NCBI GenBank assembly: GCA_025201365.1
Contig: JAIXMF010000003.1
Span: 930,001-994,000 of the forward strand
Direction of reading: 5' to 3'
Length of the DNA stretch: 64,000 nucleotides
Source of the DNA: Syncephalis plumigaleata
Taxonomy: Eukaryota; Zoopagomycota; Zoopagomycetes; Zoopagales; Piptocephalidaceae
The notes beneath the pieces were generated by a model. The model searched no databases and was not told the origin of the DNA. It saw only the letters and a program-made list of their open reading frames with translations. Below are positions 50,234-63,166 of this stretch, piece after piece (position 1 is the first letter of the stretch; each line of letters opens with the position of its first letter). Position numbers and translations under genes: made by a program.

Positions 50234-50678
50234 TCATAACCTTTATTATTATTATTATTATATAATCGCAACACATATCAAATAAACATTGCGCTATTCG
50301 TATTATAATGAACATGCGTCCTAGCAACTTGTAGAATTCAAAAGTTCCCATTGTACAAGCAGTTATTGCAACATATGTTTTTAATAAATGCTGCCATCCT
50401 TTTGCATGTGCAACGCCATTAACGCATGGATAGGTTTGTACGACGCATGAGCAACATGCGTTTCTATTTCTATTTCCTTCTCCTCTTCCTCCCTCAAAAG
50501 GCCGTCCTTATTCAACGCACGACTTCTTTGACTTGTCGCTTTCACTCTAACACGCTTATTGTTTCCTCACCTTGTTATTTATTCTTTGTTATGCACACGC
50601 TGAGCGTGCTACGCTAATCTCATTTACCTTGCTCATTAATACTGCTTCTTTTCTTATTTACAACCTTCACAATTAACT
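50234..50678. other. intergenic
   Basis: Contains an ATT trinucleotide run near 50243-50260 and a pyrimidine-rich leader close to the next start. No gene is seen. Confidence 0.4.
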
Positions 50679-51718
50679 ATGGCGGACAATTCTATCGACC
50701 CTACCAAGCTCGTACTGAGTAATATGAAAAATGTCGCCGATATATTTAGCGGTGCGCGCAACGTACTGACGGAGTTTCAAAGTGCGGTAAAGCAATTAGA
50801 GGACACGGATAATATGCGTCGCAGCTCCACCGCCATCACGGTAACTAATCGACATCAATATTTGCAACTCATTGATGGTGCCTATGTAACGGCCACCGGA
50901 CTATGTGAGCCACCGGCTGAACTATTCATCAACACCGATGAAACTGGCCGATGGGTGTTCAACTCGAGCACGTTCAGCTTCTCCTCTAAAGGTGCGTCAT
51001 CTACGAGGTACGCGATCTTAATAATGGGCTAGGCTCATCAGTCGAACCGACGCAGGCCATATCCCGTGCTCCCACCGGATGCACCGAGAAACGAGTGCCG
51101 TTCAACTCGAACGAGCGTGTCTTTATCGTTGCAGGTGCATGGTCCGGTAGATGGAAACGGAATCGTATGATGCTAGGCGTGATACGCACCACCGAGAACT
51201 TTTCCATTATTACGGATCCGGGACGACTAGCCGCTTATCAAGCAGTGAAAGCAAGATTCGTATCCCCTGGTGCACGTCTACGCATCGGTGCACGACTGGG
51301 TAACGAAGGGTTCTCGGTCACGGCGCAGATGAATGAGAATAGCCCTGCACGAATGCGTGTCGTACTGGAACACTGGGACTGTTGCGACACCGAGAATGAC
51401 GTGCTATTAGCGGTGCAAGCAGGCGATAATGTAACATTCGAAAGGTATACACCACCATCATCATTTACCGCACCATTGGTAAGACCGCGTCACTATGTTC
51501 CTGGTGACGATGAAGAAGAAGAAGAGGGCGAAGAGGAAAACGGAGAAGAAGAGGCGGAGCAGCAGCTGGAAGAAGGAGCAAGAGCTGAAGCTGAGGCTGA
51601 GGCTCCCGAGCCAGAATTCAAAGATATAGGAGAGGCCGTGGAAACTATACTTTATGTCGCGGCAGGTCAAGGTGGTAAAAAGACTGCGGAAGATAATACT
51701 GGACCCACTGAAGAATAA
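50679..51718 (+). CDS. beta-rich protein of unknown family, paralogue 2, with acidic tail
   Basis: ATG 50679 opens MADNSIDPTKLVLSNMKNVA, a helical start aligned with FSGARNVLTEFQSAV, then TAITVTNRHQYLQLIDGAYV, LCEPPAELFINTDETGRWVF, SFSSKGASS, VFIVAGAWSGRWKRNRMML, RLRIGARLGNEGFSVTAQM and MRVVLEHW. The strand order and the helix-strand-turn layout match the gene just upstream, so the two are tandem paralogues. A highly acidic Glu/Ala tail (51505-51610) follows, unique to this copy. It has no signal peptide or introns. The fold may be actinoporin- or aegerolysin-like; not certain. The frame appears interrupted about once. Confidence 0.55.
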
Positions 51719-52826
51719 GCACAAGTAGTCGATCATACAGTGTTTTCCATTCAATTGCGCATTTATCCTTTAACATTTGCAGTTTATTAATAAATAAATT
51801 TACTCAATTGTTAACACATTAGCACCATAGAAATGCAATTGATACAGCATGATAATAATAATAATTCAGTATAGTAATGATCATTTATTGATAGCGATAA
51901 CTATTATTTATTCGTAACAACAATGGCTAACTGCGCAAATGATGGAAAAAGTCTGTACTCATTTTAAGAGGCAACTTTACCTTACCTTTCTATTCTTATA
52001 TTATGATATACTTATTAGCTATAATAATAAACATATTTTTATTTGAATTCATTGCAACCACTTTTTGTATAAATGCATGCTTACTTTCTTTCTTTCTTTC
52101 TTTCATTATTAGGCTAGGCGCGGGTATCTAATTTATAAATGCCTTTGTATACATTTATAATAGTCCAGTAAACATCATCATCAGCACTTTTATTTATTTA
52201 CAACTCTATCTATCTTTCTCTCTCTCTACCTAATCTCATTCTTACTCATTCCTATCTCAACGTTTATCACCTAGTCTGTGTAACTCGAGCTGTGTCATTT
52301 TATATCGACGATTACGTGCTTGCACCTCTTCGTTGTTCACTTGTTGATCTTGTAGAATTATATTTCGCATCCCTCTCCGCTTGCTTTCCGTTATACCTGA
52401 GGAACTACACTCACATTTACTTCATCTCTACCGTGTTATCACGCATAGTCCCGTCTTCTATTCTGCTTCTTGTCATTAGATAGCTCGACCATCTTGTATG
52501 ACTGGCACTTTATTCTATTATCGCTTCTCCATTACTATCAATCATCACGTGCATTGTTTACAAAAGAAAACGCTATTTTATTACATCAGTACAGCTATCG
52601 CTGGTTAGTGACATTATTGGTCAAGTCATCCTGCTATTATATCTTATTTGTGGTATCTACTCGATCGGTAAAAGGGTAAGTGATGCGATACTAGCTTACG
52701 ACGAGACCATCTTCTAATCTAAGCAGTCCCATATTGAAAACCTGCTTAGATTACCTTGTGTTTTATTGTTTAGAACGATTTTAAGAAGTTACTACTACTA
52801 CTATTACTACTACTATAATAAGCATC
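51719..52826. promoter_or_regulatory. intergenic and probable leader of ATG13
   Basis: About 1.1 kb. A CTTT repeat lies at 52086-52104, a CT-rich stretch near 52212-52229, and an ACTACT run near 52790-52816 directly before the ATG13 start. Short open frames here have no coding features. Confidence 0.4.
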
Positions 52827-55800
52827 ATGTACCGTTCGCTTTCCTCTTCTTCTCGATACTCTGCCTCACCACCTACCTCGACGTTAAGTACAAGTCATGC
52901 TAGCCAATCGGGCGGTGGCGGTAATCACAGTAGTCACGGAGGAGTAGCAAGCGGTAGTGGCAATACTAGTGGTGGCGGTAACACAGGCAGTGGCAGTGGC
53001 AGTGGAGGGGGGAGGGGGGAGGCAGTGGTAGTAGTTATGGCTCTAGTAGTCGTTCCAGTCTTTCAGGAGCAGGCGCTCATCGACTTGAACAAATATTACA
53101 AAACTTTTATCTAAAAACGGCGCAAATTATCACGCAATCGCGTCAATCCGGACTGAACCATCATGGCTCCGAGCGTTCCCGAGATTTATTACGTCAGCCA
53201 TCGTTAGACACGCTAAGTGGCACGTCTACACATCGATCGTCATCGGGTCAATCACGTCGAGTGAACAAGTGGGTAAGTAGCGCTATGCACGATATGTTAT
53301 GATACATTAATAGTTGTATACATTTATTTTCTATACCAATTTGTATAGTTTAATATGGAGATGGAAGACACCGACGATCTACGCGATGAACTAAAACTAT
53401 GGAGAGCAACGGCTGTACTATCTGTATCACCACCGCCACCCATGATTATTGAGGTGTTCGTTGATTGTAGTCATCTAGCTCCATCGCAGGTACCAGTATT
53501 ACTAGATGGCGATCAAGGTAGAAAGGCCAAAGTGGAAGGTATCGGTGGTAATGGGACACACATGGGATTTGGCGGGCAACATCGACGGAACACTATCCTA
53601 CTAGAGTCATGGCAATTAACGCTAGAGTAAGCAATTTGTAATATCATCTAGGAATATCTATTTATTGATCATTTATCATTACTAGTGCACAAGCATCATC
53701 ATCATCATTGCCTGAATTGCCTACACTCTACAAGCGTTGCATCATGTTCTTCCGTGCATTATACACGTATACTCGACTACTGCCCGCCTATCGATTATGT
53801 CGTCGATTACGTCGATCGATGGGTCAATCGATACCGTTGCATATTGATTATCGATTTACTACAGCGTCTAGTGTACGACCTGACGAGATACAACTCGAGA
53901 TGCCATTAACGGATTTAGAACCACGTAATATCACGAATACACATCGATTCGAATCGGTAGATACACCGGCAGGTCTATTCAGTCTTCAGGTCACATATCG
54001 TCAATATTGCGAGTTAACGGTTAATGACCCGGAACAACTGCTTAGTTCTCGTCTCGTCGACATGGAGGAGAACTTCTTTTCACCGTCACTCGCACAAGAA
54101 TCTCGTATGCGTACTCTATTACAACGAGATAGGAAACGTGATGGCGAGTTAAGCATGCCATCGTCACCCGTTAACACTGTAAGTTATCTAGAATGATACA
54201 CGAACTAATTAATCAGTTACTTAACCTTTGCACTTATAGTCAATGCTACATTCGCAACCATGGCGATCGGGATCACCACTTCGACCTATGCCTGCATCCT
54301 ATCCAAATCCACCACCGGGTGCTTTCTTCGCTCTAGGCAATGATGCGTCACCTACTACCGCACATGCGATGCACACTGCCAGTACAAATGCAACCTATAC
54401 AGATCAACTATCAGGTGTCATTGGCACTTCCATACTGCCATTGGATGACTCTCCTATATTCAATTCTTCGCCTATCTCAACCGAATCAAGAATGCGTACA
54501 CTTATCTCTCAGACTCCTTCGTACACGGAAGCTCCATTACCATTCTCCAATCCTATTGATATGGTAAGCTATGATTGATATATACATATATACGAGCATA
54601 ATGGCAAATGTACTAATTCATTTCTTTATTATAGCATAGAATAGATCGTCGTTCCTCACGTGGATCTATGAGATCCGTGGCTTCACGATCGAGTTCCCGT
54701 CCTTCATCGATTATATCTTCGTCACCGCGTGATAATATACATACTGTACATCATCGTGCATCAACATCTAGTGGATCCACCGCCATGACTGTACCTCCTC
54801 ATCAATTAGCATCGCATACTGGTGAGCATTCAACATCATCAACTGCTAATAGTACTACTAATGCTCATCACCATCATCATCATCATCATCCTTCTTCTGC
54901 ATCTAATATCTATGCAGGTATGGTGATGGATCGATCCTCGTCGGGTAGACCACCCTCATTCACTTCAATGTCACCGCATGATGTATTCCCGCCACGCGGC
55001 TCACCTGCTTCCAAAGGCTCGCCTTCATTACAAGCAGTTCATCCGACAACTAATAGTCAAGGTGACGGTGTTACTAGTAACTCGCCTCAACCTACTACGG
55101 GCATTCTACCGTCATTCACATTACCATTTGCCGCGTCTATTCCTACACAACGATTATCGGGTGCCTCCATCTCATCGCAGGATGTCGTGCCACCACGCAC
55201 CCTACCCGTACACACTGGATCAAATACACTTATGCGTCGTGCCTCCAATTCACAATCAGGTATTTAATTGACACTATCCATTAGTCTAAAAGTGATATTA
55301 ACAATCAATGTATGATGCACAACAGGTACAGCAAGAAGGGGTCGTAGCAATACAAGACAGAGCGATGAGAGTATTCATAGTGAACGGCGACTATCTCGAG
55401 GATCTGTTCGTTCGGTAAGCTATTGTTAAATATCATCATTATTACTTACTTACTAATGTATATATATATATATAGTTTACTGCTTCTGTAACTCAAAAGG
55501 ATGTCGATGATGTGCCTCCTTTGTACATATGATCGATACACACATGTCTATACCCTTGAATGGTGGTGGACATCATCAACATCAACATCATGACATATCA
55601 GGTGGATTGTCCGTATTACCTGTTAGATCATCTTCTGAACAATCATTATCCATGGGTATGGGTAATGGCAGTAGTACATCCTTACTACAAGGTACTGATC
55701 ATGCACTATCGAGATTTCATCAATTCCGCGATGAAGCAATGTTACTTACGGAATCGATGCAATTGGGTCATGCCTTGAATTCACCTTCATCGCAACATGT

Positions 55801-56548
55801 TCATTTAACATCTGCTAACCTACCGATTACTGCATCGACTGGATCATCAATAGCATCGATTAGTGCAGCTACTGGACGTGGTCGACCCACCTCACGTCCC
55901 ACTTCTACCAATCTTATATTGCCACATCGACGTACACCTAGCAATAGTAGTAATAGTAGTAGTCATCATCATCATCATCATCATCATAGCGAACAGCCTC
56001 ATCATGAATCTGTTACACGTCGATCACGAGCAAATACACTAGATAATGATCGAGATAATAATAGTAGTAGTAGCACTACATTACCATTTGCTTCATCGAC
56101 TGCTCCTTTAGGTTCTACAAGTAGATCGAGTACACATCCACCACCACCACCACCACCACCACCAGATTCACCCTCTATGAAGTGTGCACCTTTACTGATC
56201 ATGGATCGACCATCGTATCATCTACCGCCAACGAATAGTAGTGACGTGTCATTACCCTTACCATCAGCTGCTGCCATGACTATTGTAGAACCATCTAGGG
56301 ATGGTGCATCAGTCCTCGCTACCGATACACATCGATCTCGTGAGCATCAAGCATTATCGGATGAAGCACTACTTCATGGTGATGATCCACAACCAGACAC
56401 GTCATTACTATCACAACCATCACGGGAATTCGGTGGTAACAGTCTAGAGGATGAGGGTATGATATTCGGACTGGCTGATTTATCATTTGGCGAGCGAAGT
56501 ACCGGAAGTGGCGGTGCTGTTGGATCACATCGACCACCACATTGGTAA
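52827..56548 (+). CDS. ATG13: autophagy protein ATG13
   Basis: Regulatory subunit of the Atg1 kinase complex that starts autophagy under TOR control. ATG 52827 leads a Ser/Gly-rich stretch, then the HORMA domain: HRLEQILQNFYLKTAQIITQ, ELKLWRATAVLSVSPPPPMI, IEVFVDCS, NTILLESWQLTLE, PELPTLYKRCIMFFRALYTY, RLLPAYRLCRRLRR and LHIDYRFTTAS. The long C-terminal part is disordered, rich in Ser, Pro, His and Asn (His runs coded near 54866 and 55960; a Pro run near 56140), as in other Atg13 proteins, and ends with DEGMIFGLADLSF. GT-AG introns split it at least six times. Missing bases are likely in the G runs near 53006-53020 and near 55518 (CCTTTG). Confidence 0.9.
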
Positions 56549-57080
56549 GCATACGAGTGAATGAATGAATGAATGGATACATACATACATATATATCTAT
56601 TATGTATATCTCGAAATATTGTATGATGCATTTATTTGTCGTATTCAATATGTTATGTATTTTACAATAATCGCATCCGCATCCACATCCATATACATAT
56701 ACATATACGTATATGTGCACTATAATTATGGTTATATTATTCATTAGTTATTGAAATATGTAGATATTCGTTGAAAATTAAGACATCATTTATATTTAGT
56801 TTAAGAAATAAATAGAATAAATTAATATGCCATAGTATAAACAATAATGACTAGGAGGGTAATGAAGTATGATTAGTGAATGTTGTTACCTATAATGCAT
56901 TGGTATGTATGATTTAATGTGTCTAACTATTTATTTACACCATTGGGATAGAATGGATATGGATATATATATCATATTGTATAAACATTGGGAATAGAGC
57001 AAAGGACGCTAAAGAAACTATAGGACAAGAGTGAGAGGCACAATCGATGATCATGCTAGATTGCACGAGATAATCTAATA
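56549..57080. other. convergent intergenic region
   Basis: Between the 3' ends of ATG13 and the minus-strand unknown gene. ATACAT and CATATA short repeats occur near 56577-56600 and 56690-56715. No gene is seen. Confidence 0.4.
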
Positions 57081-58840
57081 TTATAGTAGGCGAGATCGAG
57101 GTCGTGAAGATAATGTCGGCAAACCAGACCGACGATGTTCTATGTTACGTTTTGATGCAATAGATGGCTGTGTTGCTGCTACTGCTGCTGCTGCTGCTGT
57201 TGATTGACTAGAAGTGGTCATCATCTTTGATGCAAATGTCCTTGAGACAATGTGGAAGGCATTTCTACAATGGGTGCAAGTGTGGAAGATGCTGTCGAGG
57301 ATACACGTTGATGATGACCATTCTTCGTGGTAGAGGGTACAGCCGTATGACCAGTGCCGATGACATGGGTGCTTGTCGACGTGTCGATTTCGCCGGTAGC
57401 GTTGGAGCGGGTAGACTAGAACGACGCGATTTACGATAGGTCGTAGGAGAGGATGGTTCAACGGATGGCAAATCGTGTTCTAGCAATACACTATGACGTA
57501 GACGAGCGATATACTGTTGACGATCATTCTCGTCTTCCTCCCAGGATTGTCGCACCTGAGCCATACGATTGCGTATATTGTCGAGCATGCTGATCAAACG
57601 GTCATGACGAGTGCGAATACTAATATAATAATCGATATGTTCATATTTAGTCATGTATTGCATTAATGAGCAATTAAAATGAAAGACTTACCTAACTAGT
57701 AGCTTTTGAGCATTGTCACTCTCATTAAGTGTCGAGTCCACGCTAGAGATTGAATCACACGAACGATGTGATCGAATAGAAGGTTGAATGGACGATCTCC
57801 ATTGTGAAGCTGTCTCTAGTGTGGAGTAGCGACGATTTGGCAGGGAATCTGATGATGCATTATGCAATGCAATGGTGTCATTATTCGTTGTCACGGGTAG
57901 ACTAGACGCGGTAGGAATACGAGTGATGGATGGTTTACGCGTTACTTTAGTATTGGGCGGCAATAGTGATGCATCATTTGATACGATACTAGAGCGACGA
58001 ACACGATTCTGACTATTAGATCTTGACATTACCGCTGGTGTCGAGGATGCATGAGATGCAGCCGATGAAGCAAGCGATTCACACGAACCACTAGACGACA
58101 CGGTAAGCGATGGTGTACGTGACAACGGTATAGATGAAGGTGGTCGGGGCATGATATGACTATTGTCTTGAGAAGCGGCACTATAGAAACTATTACGCTG
58201 ACCATAGATTCTACGTGCTAATGTACTGCCGAGCGATGTAGTGGCAGTACCAAAACGAGCATTTACTCGTTCGTGTAACTGTTGTTGTTGCACTGATGGT
58301 ACTGATGCGGATGATGATGATGATGATGATGGTAGGTAAGAGGTTGGCAAATGGGTGGGTGGTTTCCCGTAGATCTTGTCGAGTAGCGGCAAGTTACTAT
58401 CCACTTGCTCGTGAGACTTGGCCGAGCGATCAAAGATGGCATCATGAGTCGGGACAGGATGAGGTGATCCCATTGGCATGCCATAGGATGGCTTGAACAA
58501 TTCATCCAATGATGTGATGGCCTTTGGTCGGCCTGACCCGCTTGGCTTACGCACGTGAGCATTGGTATAGCTGAGTAGTTTAGACGAGACTAGCACCGGT
58601 GAGGATTCTTCCGTATCCTCGGCATCATCGTCAAGATCACTATAGACGGCGGCAGGAATGTGATCAGGTTCTGGATATTCGGAGGCATCAATGATACCTA
58701 AACGTATACGATAGAAATGAACAGAACATCGAATATAGATTAGAATGTATTATTCAATGATGAATAAGCAAAGGAAACAAAAAGGGTTCATCCTTTTATA
58801 CACACTTACCGGAATAACGAGGGATCATTGTGGACTGCAT
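57081..58840 (-). CDS. hypothetical low-complexity protein with a coiled-coil segment
   Basis: ATG 58840 opens a ten-codon first exon (MQSTMIPRYS), then a GT-AG intron, then IIDASEYPEPDHIPAAVYSD and an acidic patch. The large second exon is Ser/Pro/Arg-rich with RRSSIVS and RKPSITR, good candidates for basophilic kinase sites. The third exon, from about 57620, holds a helical heptad-like stretch RHDRLISMLDNIRNRMAQVR and QQYIARLRHSVLLEH. The end, with an Ala run and the stop at 57083..57081, may need one frame change near 57330. I do not recognise the family; it may be a scaffold or regulator, and it lies opposite ATG13 tail to tail. Confidence 0.6.
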
Positions 58841-60518
58841 GATACAACGATGGGTGTGTTTTTATATAGAATGATAATAATAATAGTAGTAGTAGTAGCT
58901 GGTTTAGTTGACACTAAAGAATGGAGAATGAATAAAACGGAAGCAAAGTGGAAACGCAGTGATAATTTTTTCGTAAAAGAGTTGAATCAATAAGCTAGTG
59001 ATGTATATCGTATAAGTAACAACAATACAGATAGAGATAGAGATCGTAAGAATATGTAGATAGATAGAGTGAAGAAAAAACAATAGATAATGATGATCTC
59101 AGGAATACACCAAAGTTCGGGTAGAAATGAATCGATACAGGGTTAACAATACTGTTGATGCAGTAAGCTATATACGTATAGATATATATATAAATAAAAT
59201 GTAAATATACTATGAAGGATAGGCTACAAGTTCGCTGTGTATAGTGCTATTGTAGTAGTAGTAGTAGTAGAAATGTTTGTTTAGCAATGTAAAGTAGTCC
59301 AATCGTATATATATAAAGTGAGCCTTTTCAAAAATACTAAACAAGATAGTAACACAGGAAGACTATATAAGAAGCAAGAGAACGCTAAAGGAACGAACGT
59401 GCGCGTGCTTGCCACTTGAAATAGACGAAATGAGCAAATGGACGACAAATAGCAAAAATATCACGAATAGGTCACAACGAACAAGTCAGTAATGTTAATT
59501 CGCGATGATAATCGTAGAGCGCAAAGGAAATGAAGAAGAAGGAGGAGAAGGAGAAGAAGAAGAGAAATGATGATGGTAACAGCTCAACAGTTTCCAAAGC
59601 AATGGGATAAAAATGAATAGAAAGTGAGAGTGAGTGAGTAAGCAAGTAAGTGACGCTAAAAGAAAGATAAGCGAAACAAAGCAAGGCGAGCGTAAGTGGC
59701 CGTGCTTGCAGGTAAACGACGTGTACTTATTTGAGAAATGGAGAGGAGACAAGCGAGAAACAAAGATGCATGGCTAACGAGTTTATGAGCGATATCCACA
59801 CTAGGATGAAGGATGGGTGTTCCCGCGCCTTGTGGCGGAGTTTTTACGTGCGCTTGTATTCCCTAGCGAAAAGGTCCGACCAACACCTATTGTGGTAATC
59901 GGCGACACACACAATAAAAAAAAGAGCGAAAGAGAGAGTGAAAGCAAGAGAGCGAGCAATAGGCAAGGACGGTGAAAGGGAACAATGTGGACGGTTACAC
60001 ACTCATGCTGGCAATAACTGGATAACCGACAGATTCCATGTGGCTATCGCGTTGTCATTATGTGTGTATGTATGTCAATACATTGAATAACGATGTGCTT
60101 GTCCATGCGACAAGCATTACTGCTGCATTACGATCATTCGTTCAATATCCACGCGAAGGCCTTGGTAAACTAGCAAGTTGACGCTCATGTGTAACCAATA
60201 GCCATTGTGCAGCAAACTACATACAATATTACTAGATATTGAACAATAAATAGATGCATTATGTGAGAGATAGAGACATGTCTATATTTATAGATGACTA
60301 TGTCATTATTCATCATTGATACATCTAACAAATCTTTAGTAATTCATTTATTTATTTGTTTATTTATTTGTTTGTTTGTTATTTTTCTTTATTTAATCAT
60401 TAGACTGAATGATTGTGCGCCATTGTGCTGTCGGTGCTATGAAGCAATCATGTGGTGAGGTGATCGTCGTACAATCAACTTGAGTATTGTCTGTTTTTTT
60501 CCTTTTCATTTCAAAGCC
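58841..60518. promoter_or_regulatory. long divergent intergenic region
   Basis: About 1.7 kb between divergent genes. TAG-type trinucleotide runs lie at 58878-58898 and 59250-59270, purine-rich GAAGAAGGAGGAG near 59530-59565, and a TTTATTTG repeat near 60345-60380 before TRM44. No gene or RNA is recognised. Confidence 0.4.
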
Positions 60519-62883
60519 ATGGCACACTCACCACAAGCACACTCACAAGCACAAGCAACAACATGGACACGTGCCCACTCGACCAAGGTGGCTGCAGATT
60601 CCACTGCAATGCGTCAAGTAATGGTAAGCTATTGGTTAATTACTAGTAAACCATCGATATTATATAATAATAAGGACAATGAACCTGTGAATATACACTT
60701 GATACGTGCTAATGATCTATGTAGTCTCGATGGATAATGGAACCTGAACTAGTTATTCCTCCTGTGGCAAGTAGTGAACTACTCGCAGTGGATGAATCAC
60801 CATCTGGTACATGTCATCGTGAGGTATGGCAATGTGTTTATCGTCGATGTCTACGTTCCAAACGACCGGATAAAGATGCGCCACTTACGGAACGTATTAC
60901 TCTGCGTGTATTGAAGCCTCAACATGATGGTATGTAAACTGTATGATGATGGACCCTGATGTATACAACCATAATCACAACATGGTAGATCAACAGAGAG
61001 AAATGTTTGATCTATTTTTAATAATCTACGTGATGCTATTGATGCTATTGATGTTTGGCAATGTCGTGATTTAGGAGAAGCATGGCAAACACGAGCGGAA
61101 TTCGAGCCGGAGATAAGACCGGATAGGGGCACGGACGGACTTCCGTTTTACTATCCCAAGGTAAATGATACAAAATGGTGTAGATGGATGTGTGCTTAAA
61201 TCCCAATCTTGTTGCTAGGTCCGCGCGTTTGCCTTTGTTCTCGAGTCAAATGAGGCAATCCATGATGGAGAGATGGACGCCACACGTACGATAAACTCCG
61301 TTGAGGGTACATCCGAATTAGCCACACCGGAGAATGAATCAGGGTTGCCATTGCACGATGTGGATGAGGGTTCACCTGAGGAGGAGGAGGAAGAAGCGAC
61401 CCTATGGGTTGAATATCTACCATTATCAACCCTATCAGATAACCATGTGACAATAGATTCATCTGTAAGTGGATAGATATTTTTATCTTCTTTGTTGTTG
61501 TTGTTGACTACTACCATCATGGGAGTACACTTGTCATGTGTGCTTTCTCTTTCTCTTTCTTTTTCTCTTTTTTCGTTTTAAGCATGATCGTGTGTGGTTA
61601 ACCTAATAATAATAATAATAATAATAATCATGATGCCCACACTAATTAGTCGCAAGTATGGCATCAACTATTGAATAAACTCCGGAAATGGTGCGAGAAC
61701 ACCATGCGTGGCTATCAAAAACGTTCACATCATGATCAGCTGGTGTCGAAAGAGACGTATTTAGCGGAATATGCCCGAGTCAAGGCTAGACACGCTCATT
61801 ATTGGATAGAACATTGGCCGGAGAAAACAGATCCGGGCAAATTTGTATTTGAAGATATTGCCATTGCTACATGGTTACTCTGTCTATGGGAGGAGGAGTA
61901 CAGATTAGGAAAGGGAAAGCGGTAAGAAGTAGAAGATAATGCTTGAATGACATGTTAGCAAAACATCTAATGAATGATCGATCCACCATAACCTATATGA
62001 CTATAGACGACCGACATTTATTGATCTAGGTTGTGGTAATGGACTACTCACCCATCTACTTACCATGGAGGGCAGTACTGGTATGGGGATTGATTTGGCC
62101 GATCGTGGTGTTTGGAAGATGTACGGTGAACGTACTCAATTGGCGACATACGCCCTACAGCCCAATCATCTACGATTTAATGTGGATGAGAGTGAACACT
62201 CTACCGATACAGAAGCATGTCCATGGACATCCATTGGCAAGATAGACTGGATCATTGGAAATCATGCGGATGAACTAGTGCCATGGTAAACATGGATAAT
62301 ATAGATCTAACAATTGAAAAATAGAGTAACAATCTATGTACACATAATTAGGATTCCAATCATTGCAGCACGGTCGGGATATACACCAAAGTAAGTGATG
62401 CATAATAGGAATAGAATAGCAATAGAATAGCAATAGTAATAATCATAATAAATTAGATTTGCTATTATTCCATGTTGTTTCTATACACTGGATGGACGAC
62501 GTAATCTACCTAAATTACCAGGACAAAGTCGTTATGTATCGTATCAACGATATTTGGAGAATATCATTACAACGTGTGGTTATGAGATTGAACAAGATCA
62601 ATTACGTATACCGTCCACCAAGAATATTGCCTATGTGGGAAGACAACGTACATTCGATGAACAAGGTTGGACAGATATACGAATTATACATGAATCTATT
62701 TGTATTAATTGGCATGAATGTATATTAGATAAGGACAAAGCTACTACCATTGAAGCGAATATTCATCAACTTGCTTGTCAGGGTGACACGTTTAAAGTAC
62801 GCATGACTGATCGGGTCAAGAATGAAATACGTAGAGAGAAGAAACGAGCTCGTCTACAGGATAAAATGACAGATTCAGTTTAA
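60519..62883 (+). CDS. TRM44: tRNA (uridine-44-2'-O)-methyltransferase TRM44
   Basis: SAM-dependent enzyme that methylates the ribose of U44 in some serine tRNAs. The C-terminal half carries the family signature: FIDLGCGNGLLTHLLTMEG (SAM site), GMGIDLADRGVW, KIDWIIGNHADELVPWIPII, AARSG, and FAIIPCCFYTLDGRRNLP, then RYVSYQRYLENIITTCGYEI and a basic tail KNEIRREKKRARLQDK. Upstream are EVWQCVYRRCLRSKRP, an acidic loop and KLRKWCENTMRGYQKRSHHD. GT-AG introns divide it into about seven exons. Start ATG 60519 (MAHSPQAHSQAQATTWTRAH) is tentative. Frame is kept if one base is restored near 61012-61016 (T run) and one near 60733. Confidence 0.9.
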
Positions 62884-63166
62884 CTTTGTGTTTTTACACT
62901 TTTGGTATGGCAATGTAATAGACATTTAGATGTGGATGTGTGTTATGAATTAGCAAACAAATAAATAAATAGATTCCGTCACCACCATTATTGCTAACCT
63001 CGGAACTTGCCATTTTAACCCGGACACTTCCGAACATAAGCAAGCAAACACACGCACACACGCACACATACGCACTTGTCTCTTAATCCTATAACAATAA
63101 CTATCTTGCACTCACCTTTACTGTTTAACTTGCGTTTATTCAATTCCGCTGGTTTAATTGGTTAGC
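62884..63166. other. intergenic, upstream of SDHB
   Basis: Short gap with CACACG repeats near 63048-63068. No gene is seen. Confidence 0.4.
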
